NCBI GenBank assembly: GCA_034698045.1
Contig: JAQGAU010000714.1
Span: 1 to 24,632 of the forward strand
Length of the DNA: 24,632 bases
Direction of reading: 5' to 3'
From: Paramacrobiotus richtersi
Taxonomy: Eukaryota; Tardigrada; Eutardigrada; Parachela; Macrobiotidae
Below are positions 18,301 to 24,632 of the stretch, piece after piece; within the stretch, counting starts at the first letter, position 1; each line of letters starts with the position of its first letter. The notes below the pieces were generated by a model. The model worked only from the letters and a program-made list of their open reading frames with translations, was not told the origin of the DNA and did not search any database. The position numbers and the translations under genes are program-made.

Positions 18301-19219
18301 GGTTTGGCTGATGTTAATGCTTGTCCGTACTCTTCTGTTTTCTGTCATGAATGTTACTGAGATGTTTACGCCGATCGGTTTATTCTTTCGACTGCGATGT
18401 TCGAGAAATTTTGCTTTTTTTCGGGATTCGGGTTGTTTTTTCGTTGTATGTTTAGCATGATACCGCGGCCGATATAGTTTGGGAACAAAATTGCACCATT
18501 TGAATTGATCTGCACCATTAGAATAATCTTATATTGTCGGTACTATCCGGTCATTATGTTATCAATTACATTGAGTCACAAGCCAGAGCGGTGAATCAGC
18601 GTCGGCGGAAATTGTCGACATACTTTTATGGCGATTTACTTCACAATACTGCTTAATTCAACCCAAACGGGGTCTTCGTTGCACACAGTTTATTTCGAAA
18701 CTTCTCTCATAGAAAACAGGTCATTATTTTGTCTCGCGACAGGCGAGCGTAAGACAATAAAAGCACCGGAGACTGTGTAACCGCCCCCCCCCCGCCCCCC
18801 TTTATTACGGCCCGATCTTTGCTCGATTTTTGGCGGCCGCAGCTGTAACTTGTGGTAAAGAGAGACGGGGCGGAGTCTGACACGAGAGTGGGTGAAACAC
18901 AAAAATGAAGTAGCCGGCTGTATTAGGCTTTCCCGCATAGCACACCCGCTGTCTTACACACATCACCACGCCATCTTCACAGGCATTTTCTGTAATTCAA
19001 ACGCATTATACTGGTCCGCGCTACACCAGGGTATTCGTATCGTACATTTCTGTGATTGTGGAGAATGTTCCATTGCATCGTTGCGCGTTGGAATCAAATG
19101 CTAAACATTAGTGCTTGAATTCTCTGGTTCTATGCCCCATTTCAGGACATCCGAGCACACTGCACTTCTATAATCCGAACTTTGAATTCCGAAGAGGAGC
19201 CAGGATTAGAAATTCTAAT
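18226..19219. other. Spacer between F-box copies A and B
   Basis: The first roughly 60 bp still resemble coding sequence in a shifted frame (MKRRWRNTVLTMKK), matching the longer C-terminus of copy B. Beyond that I see no gene. A C-rich homopolymer tract lies at about 18783-18800 and an AATAAA at about 18756. The frame 19115-19312 only becomes coding at copy B's ATG. Confidence 0.45.
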
Positions 19220-21150
19220 ATGTTTGCGAGGAAGGCGTATCAATGGAACGCTGTGGACGTAAGGCGCAGTCATGGCACCCTGCAACGTGGTCTCATGGTG
19301 GATAAACAGTAATCTGGAGTGCTTGTAGATTTCGACATAGCTGGCAAGGCACCCGAGCTGATTCCTTATCATAATGCCTATTTGAGCAACCATTACGATT
19401 CCGAGGCGTATGTGGATTTTGATGCGATTACACCACTTATTCTGCGGAAGTCATCCAGGGATCAGCCTTGGGAGTGGTACCCTGGCAGAATTTTGGTCAG
19501 GCCTTATCGCTCGGATAGTTTCGCACTGGTGGAGATTCGAACCGGAAAGGATGTTATTGTGGATTGTGTTCGTTCGGAAAATGTCCGCATACAGTCGCAT
19601 GACACTGCAAAACCGTTGAGGACGAATGATTTTGTCAGGGAGGAATGTGCTGTTCCGCTCGGATTTTCGTATGATTCGCAGTCCATTGCGCCATGGCGAA
19701 AACACTTCAAACGCACACATACAATCGGAGTTGTGGATGGCAGGTTATATTTCCTGCAGCTCCGCTATGATAAAGATCTGGACGTTGGCGAAATGGTACG
19801 AAAAAATATAGCATTATTTCCATACATGGCTCTCGGACGCAGGTGAGACCTGTGGTGTAGTGGACATTTCAAACACAGTAGTAAACTTCCCTTATTCCTG
19901 ATAAATGCTAGTTACTACCGAAAGCAATGGGCTTGCACTTCAGAAAACGCGGTGTACAATAGGCTTGTAATGCAACGGAATATGAATGCTTTCAGACATC
20001 AGTTTTGAGTGACGGAACCAGCAAAGCGGTTGAGATGAAGAGAGCGGAACGAAACCGTGGTAAAGGGGGGCCCAAGCTGAAAAGGCTGAAAGGCTTGTCG
20101 ATTAACGCTCTGCCCCTGGATATTCTGTGTATGGTGTTCTCTTTCTCGACGGACAACAGCGGACAAGAATGCGCCGTGTAGGTCTCGCTTGGAATTACAC
20201 AATTCTCTCGCCGAAATGCTCACGCGCGATGGTGGTGGACTTGGTTGCGTGTCAGGGAAAAGGCAAGCGGCACATCTGGGGCCCGTGGCTGTTACATTGT
20301 ATCACGGAGTGGACGAGATATGTGACGATTACACTGACCGGTACCGCGCCAGGAAAGCTCAGGGATGACGATGTGATCTTCCTGCAGAGGCTCATGCAGT
20401 TCAAGACTCCGTTGACAGCTTTGGTCCTCCATCACGTGGCGCTGCAACCGGCAGCTATCTTGGCACCAGCCAAAACAGCGCTTTCTGAGAGCATGCAACA
20501 AGTCTGTCGGCGACTGATCTTCAAGGACGTTGTAATCCGGAGTTTGTTTGACTCACCTCCGGATCGTTTACATATCCATCCCGATCGAGCCGAGGTGATT
20601 TCACGCATTATGGCTGGCGAACGCGGCCGACATCTGCGAATTGCCTATGGCAGTGTGAGTGTCGATGCACCCAACGAGCTGCTGGATTGCTTTGACGGAG
20701 CGGCCGCTGGCAGATTTACCGATCCTGTCTATTTCAAGCAATTGGTCTTTGCAGAAGGAGCGATTATGGGAGCGGTTGCGGGTGCCGGTGGCACGCACGG
20801 TTGGCCGGCAAATGTGCATGTCCAAAACCAGATTATCAAAGTGAGTATGCCGGTCAACGGGCAAATTCTTTACTGGCTTGTAACCTTGTAACCGACCCTG
20901 GCTAATGTGACTGCAGGTTTTGAAAGAATGGCAGGTCAATGATCCTCGATTTGGACCAAACACGGAGTGGAAGCATGACATTGAGTCGGCGCAGCTGATT
21001 GTCAATTGGCGGACGTTGCGCAATGCGACCCGTTGTGTCTTTGCTTGCATGACAAGGCGATGGAGCTTGGAAATTGACGACGAGTTGCTTCTTGATCACT
21101 ATGATGAGGTTGATTCCGATGCGGAGCTGGCTGGTGCCTTTGACGGTTAA
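19220..21150 (+). pseudogene. F-box / Tudor-like gene, copy B, broken by nonsense and frameshift
   Basis: The three-exon structure is kept: 19220-19795, 19996-20840 and 20917-21150, with donors GTACGA and GTGAGT. Exon 1 begins MFARKAYQWNAVDVRRSHG, but codon 31 is TAA (19310-19312) where copies A and C have Asp or Glu. The rest of exon 1 stays open with both Tudor-like blocks. In exon 2 the F-box helix ILCMVFSF meets a 1-nt deletion near 20138-20142 relative to A (TTCTCTTTCTCG against TTCTCCTGTCTCG). The frame LDGQQRTRMRRVGLAWN then follows one base out of register. After that the leucine-rich region and exon 3 (VLKEWQVNDPRFGPNTEW) are intact and run to AFDG and TAA. Only two lesions suggest recent death, or assembly error. 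An N-basic insert (KRAERNRGKGGPKLKRLK) is special to this copy. Confidence 0.75.
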
Positions 21151-21852
21151 TACTTTCCACAGCGTACAGCGGGAGTAAGACGTCTGCGATTATTAAACAC
21201 CCTAATAGATGTCTGTTATTACGTAAATTATCTGCATCATGCAATCTATTTTTTTTTTTTTTTTTGTTTCGACGTGCGCTTTTGCTGGTATTAATAATGC
21301 TCGTCTCCATGATCGTACATATTGAAGATCTTTCGCGGTGTAACTCTGTTCTGCGTTGGAATAAGCAGTGACCCTTGTCTTCGGACACTGCGGTCCAGTT
21401 GTTCATGTCAGCTGTTTAGCCAGACTAAACTGTAAGAAATCTCCAGAGAGATCTGCATGTACTAGCGCGAAACTTGATTTACCCTTTCTCAGCGGATTTA
21501 CATGTGTTTGGAATGGTAGCAGATTGCTGGACAGGATCGACATACTGTAATTTTGCAGCTCAGTCCCGAACTATGTCTAGTGCGTTATCATGTCAAGCAT
21601 ATGCAACGGAGAACAACCAGAGTCCTGTAAAAAACATCATTTCTCCAACTATATCGAGTTGGAAAGAATAAACTGAGTCGGATTAGACAAAGAAGTAACA
21701 TTCATGGCAGAAACAGAGGAGCCAAATACGGTACGGAGTACGGGCAATCAACCATCATCAGCACCAACCAGCTGGACACCAAAACCCCTCTAATCGAAAT
21801 CAGGGGTCCCGTTGTACCAAGCGTCCCTTCTTGATGGTCAGCCTAGTGTTCC
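21151..21852. other. Spacer between tail-to-tail copies B and C
   Basis: There is a poly(T) run at 21249-21265 and an ATTAAA at about 21193, a possible weak poly(A) signal for copy B. No gene or RNA is recognised. Just below 21853 the sequence on the minus strand still resembles copy A's post-stop DNA for some 30 bp. Confidence 0.45.
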
Positions 21853-23880
21853 TCAAACGGAGCGCCAAGTGCTGATCAAAGCAACCAGGGCCGTGAGGGT
21901 AGTACGGCGCAAAGTCATCAGATTGTCCCACAACTTCGCTGACCGAACATGCTGCCATTCGGTGTCGGGTCCAAATCGAGCATCGCTTCTATGCCAGTCC
22001 CTCAAAACCTGTGCAATAATCACAGACTCAGTCAGCTGTTAGACCGGTTTACGGACAGTATAAGATCAGACTAGTAACTTACGTAGATAATTTCCGTTTC
22101 TTGCCAGCGAACAGGTTCCGGACCATCGTGCTGCCTGTCGATAGCCGCAATCACCCGCGAAACCCTCTCCAAACCCCGGGAATTCTTCGGATCGGTGAAA
22201 TCGGTAACAGCTCTCTCAAAACAATCCAGTAAATCGTCTGCCGAACCAACACAAGCACTGCCGTATGCAACACGCAGATCGAAGCCAGAAGTCCCAGTGG
22301 AACAATCTGCCAGATCAAAACTGCTAATGAACAAGTCAGGGAGTGTAGCGTTCTTGAAGATCACCCGGCTGCACACTTGTTTCATGTTATCGGAAAAGGC
22401 AGTTTTGGCTGGTGTGAAGATACATCCCGACTGCAACTGCACATCAGACATAATCAGGGCCAACAATGGACTTTTAAACTCCATGACCTTCTGCAGGGTG
22501 ACCACCTGCTGGAAGGACAAGCCTCGCCCAGTTTCACTCAGCGTAATCGTCACAAATCTCGTCCACCGAGTCACACAGTGAAACAGCCACGCCCCTAGGA
22601 TGTACAAATGTTCTTTTCCCTGGCAAGCGCTCAGATCCACCACCATCTCTCTGGAACATTCTGGAGAAAGGATCTTGTTATTCCAAACAGGACATACAGA
22701 GCGCATCAGGGTCCGCTGTCGTCCGTCGAGAAAGGAGAAAGCCATACCGAGGATGTCCGGGGCCAAGTGGAACAGTTCTAAGTTGTTGTGTGCTGATGTT
22801 TCATCGCTGAAGTTCCTGTTGATTGGCACTTCCATTTCACAGTCCCCTTCATGGTTCGCGTCCACTTTACGGATTCCATCGCGCAAAACTGTTCTCTGAA
22901 ACCATTAGCGCACAGTTACTATACAATGCAAGGTAGGTGTTTTTCCCTTACCGTTTCGCCAACGTTGTTGAAATCAGCTTCACTGCCATCATAATCATAA
23001 TCCTCGCGTCGACGAAGGAAGTGGAACCGATTATCCACAGTTCCGATCGTGTGTGTTCGTGGAAAGAGCTTCCGCCAGGGTGCAAGGGACTGTGTGCTGT
23101 AGGAAAACCCACGCGGAACTAGACAACTTTCTCTGACGAAATCGGTCTTCCGCAGAGGACTTCCGGTGTTGTGGGGCCATCCGTATTGCATGCGAACGGC
23201 ATCTGAGCGAACACAATCCAGAATAGTCTCCTCTCCAATTGCGATCTCCACCAGTGCGAAACTATCGGTGCAGTAAGGTCTGGCTAACAGCTTTCCACTG
23301 TACCATTGCCACGGGTGGTCCTTGGACAGTTTCTTTAGAATCAACGGCTCGAGGCCAGGCGTTTTATCAAAGTGCACATAATTCCAGTCGAATGTTGCCA
23401 AATATGCATTTTGGAACGGAATCAGCTCGGGGTCTTTGCCACGTATATCGAAATCCACGAGAACTCCTGTTTCCTGATTATCCACAACTAGACCGCGCTG
23501 CATGACGCCTTTACTGCGGACCACATCTACAACATTCCAATGATACGTCTTCTTCGCAAACATGTCAGGAGATGCTTGAAGACTCGAGTAGAATGCTTTC
23601 TGAATCACTGTATCCTTTGTCAGCTGCAATCCAGAAAACGAAAGTTCCTGGCTGCAAAGTCGGTGCTGCATAGAACAAAAGTATATGCGCCCAGAATATT
23701 GCTCGTCATAAATTATTATAACTAATGACAACAGCCCAAATTCTCGTCACGAGATCCTCGTGCCACTTACGAGTGCCATCGGATTTAGCTCTGCCTCAGC
23801 CGAGTAAATCGTGAGCATATATGGCCAAGGCGCAAAGGCGCAGCCACACATGTCTGATGGGAGTGGCGAGCGACTACATA
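21800..23880 (-). repeat. Right arm of a large inverted duplication (F-box gene C)
   Basis: This is the mirror partner of 16240-18300. Besides the gene, the 5' flank is shared. GCAGCTG...AAAGG.ATA.AG...GCATT.TACTCGA precedes the ATG in both copies. Further out, CACGAGATnnTCGTGCCACT and ATCGGATTT are common to both, followed by ACATGTCTGATGG and AGTGGCGAGC, where homology ends. Confidence 0.7.
21853..23563 (-). CDS. F-box protein with N-terminal Tudor/Agenet-like repeats, copy C (526 aa)
   Basis: On the minus strand the exons are 23563-22952, 22895-22083 and 22008-21853 (TGA). The phase-0 introns are only 56 and 74 bp. Exon 1 starts MFAKKTYHWNVVDVVRSKG and holds the same two Tudor-like blocks (GLVVDNQETGVLVDFDIRGK; WYSGKLLARPY...FALVEI). 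It carries an acidic insert near its end (REDYDYDGSEADFNN). Exon 2 opens RTVLRDGIRKVDANHEGD and has an F-box (LELFHLAPDILGMAFSFL...LMRSVCPVWNNK), then the leucine-rich region (LRVAYGSACVGSADDLLDCF). Exon 3 reads VLRDWHRSDARFGPDTEW and ends LVALISTWRSV. The frame stays open for 56 codons before the ATG, but homology with copy A and the in-frame ATG at the same site argue for 23563. The predicted role is an SCF substrate receptor. It is the most intact of the three copies. Confidence 0.8.
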
Positions 23881-24194
23881 GCCTCATTTTTCATGCGAAC
23901 GGGACCGCGTGCACCTAACCATGGAAACTGCAAGAATAGGTCAAACGTTCATATGGAGGATGGGCTTATTAACTAGTACAAACAATCGCTGAAAACGAGA
24001 ACAAGACAAGTTTTGACGACGTCACAAGCGACGAATCAAAAATCACGAAAATTACCAATCAGCTTAACAGGAACATGCGCGAGTATTCTGCGACCAATTA
24101 AATTAAATGGACAAAATTTTACATAATGATCACGGGCAAAATTACTGATTGATTTAGGTATGAGAAAGGGATAAACCACGCGTAATAACACTTT
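23564..24194. other. 5' flank of copy C and gene-free DNA
   Basis: 23564-23880 is the duplicated flank described above. It contains a short plus-strand ORF (23821-23976, 51 aa, starting MAKAQRRSHTCLMGV) that starts at the position matching the divergent ORF beside copy A but soon diverges. From 23980 on I see only AT-rich sequence. Confidence 0.4.
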
Positions 24195-24377
24195 TCAATA
24201 AGTCATAATGTAAATAACGTTAAGCAACGTTGTAGAATCTTCTGGATGAAACTCCCACAACTGTAGCAACTCCAGTACATTCACAAAACTGCTACTGCCT
24301 GCAAACTCTGGTTCATCTGCTTCAGGTCCACGAAAGCGATAACGATCTATAACTCCGGAGAGAAGGAAAAAGTTCAT
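24195..24377 (-). other. Possible coding exon (60 aa), unrecognised
   Basis: A minus-strand frame from an ATG reads MNFFLLSGVIDRYRFRGPEA, then DEPEFAGSSSFVNVLELLQL and ends NVIYIMTY. Composition is protein-like, with an acidic stretch and an amphipathic leucine helix, but no domain, splice partner or poly(A) signal is evident. Confidence 0.2.
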
Positions 24378-24552
24378 AACACGGTTCCGGTGTATATTAG
24401 CACTATGATACGGCGGAGAGGACTACGCGAAAGGAGTTTTTCCGCAAAAGCGAAATGTGTTTGTGAACATGAAAATTCCAGTGGATCCATAATTACTTCA
24501 GCACGACTTTGACAAAAACAGCGTTGGCATTTCAGGAAAAACGAACTGGAAA

Positions 24553-24625
24553 GGCGGATTACCGGACTTGAACCGGTGACACCTCGATTTGCAGTCAAAC
24601 CGCACCGGCAGTCCAGGTGAGAGTA
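24553..24625 (-). tRNA. tRNA-Cys(GCA)-like sequence, 5' half degenerate (likely pseudogene)
   Basis: The minus strand has a perfect T arm (ACCGG-TTCAAGT-CCGGT; stem bases at 24577-24573 and 24565-24561) and an exact B box GGTTCAAGTCC. It also has an anticodon arm TTTGA-CTGCAAA-TCGAG with anticodon GCA at 24592-24590. The 3' acceptor strand would be AATCCGC. Nothing at the expected 5' position (about 24625-24619) pairs with it, and the D arm/A box is poor (TGGACTGCCGG). It is therefore a tRNA pseudogene or a tRNA-derived SINE head rather than a working tRNA. Confidence 0.5.
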
Positions 24626-24632
24626 AAGTGCG

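Overview
The window looks like nuclear DNA of a compact-genome invertebrate. Genes are split by short GT-AG introns (56-800 bp). Identifiable domains are animal ones (EB-type cysteine module, CUB-like domain, F-box). The spaces between genes hold decayed non-LTR retrotransposons, a solo LTR, MITE-like elements and a broken tyrosine recombinase. A tardigrade is my best guess from the style of the F-box family, but nothing here proves it.

Layout. 1-122 is the 3' tail of a LINE. 123-2281 is AT-rich with no gene. 2282-2779 is a foldback element with 118-bp arms. 3569-4490 (+) holds the four 3' exons of a secreted CUB-like gene whose 5' exons I cannot find. 4640-5041 holds relics of another CUB-like exon and of a LINE reverse transcriptase. 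5224-6372 is a broken leucine-rich, LRR-like gene. 6941-7204 is a small acidic ORF with a poly(A) signal. 7400-7910 (-) is a frameshifted tyrosine recombinase. 9330-9703 is a solo LTR with a 4-bp target duplication. 9788-10441 (-) is an unrecognised ORF pair in one frame. 11237-13626 (+) is a complete seven-exon secreted protein (EB module, Pro/Thr/Cys linkers, CUB-like domain). 14102-14995 (-) is a LINE reverse-transcriptase pseudogene with a (TAA)n tail, abutted by a 327-bp TA-flanked MITE at 14996-15322. 15364-15469 is a possible terminal BTB/SPOP-type exon.

The right third is the most coherent region. It holds three copies of one three-exon gene: A (16507-18225, +), B (19220-21150, +, broken) and C (23563-21853, -). 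Each encodes an N-terminal region with two Tudor/Agenet-like beta-barrel repeats, then an F-box, then a long leucine-rich C-terminal region. A and C are the closest pair. They form the arms of a roughly 2-kb inverted duplication that also includes about 280 bp of 5' flank, with small ORFs pointing away from the F-box genes. B sits between them and carries a nonsense codon and a 1-nt deletion.

The likely theme is an expanding, lineage-specific F-box substrate-receptor family (SCF ubiquitin ligase) next to an expanding secreted CUB-like family, in sequence with much mobile-element activity. The window ends with a tRNA-Cys-like sequence whose 5' half does not fold.
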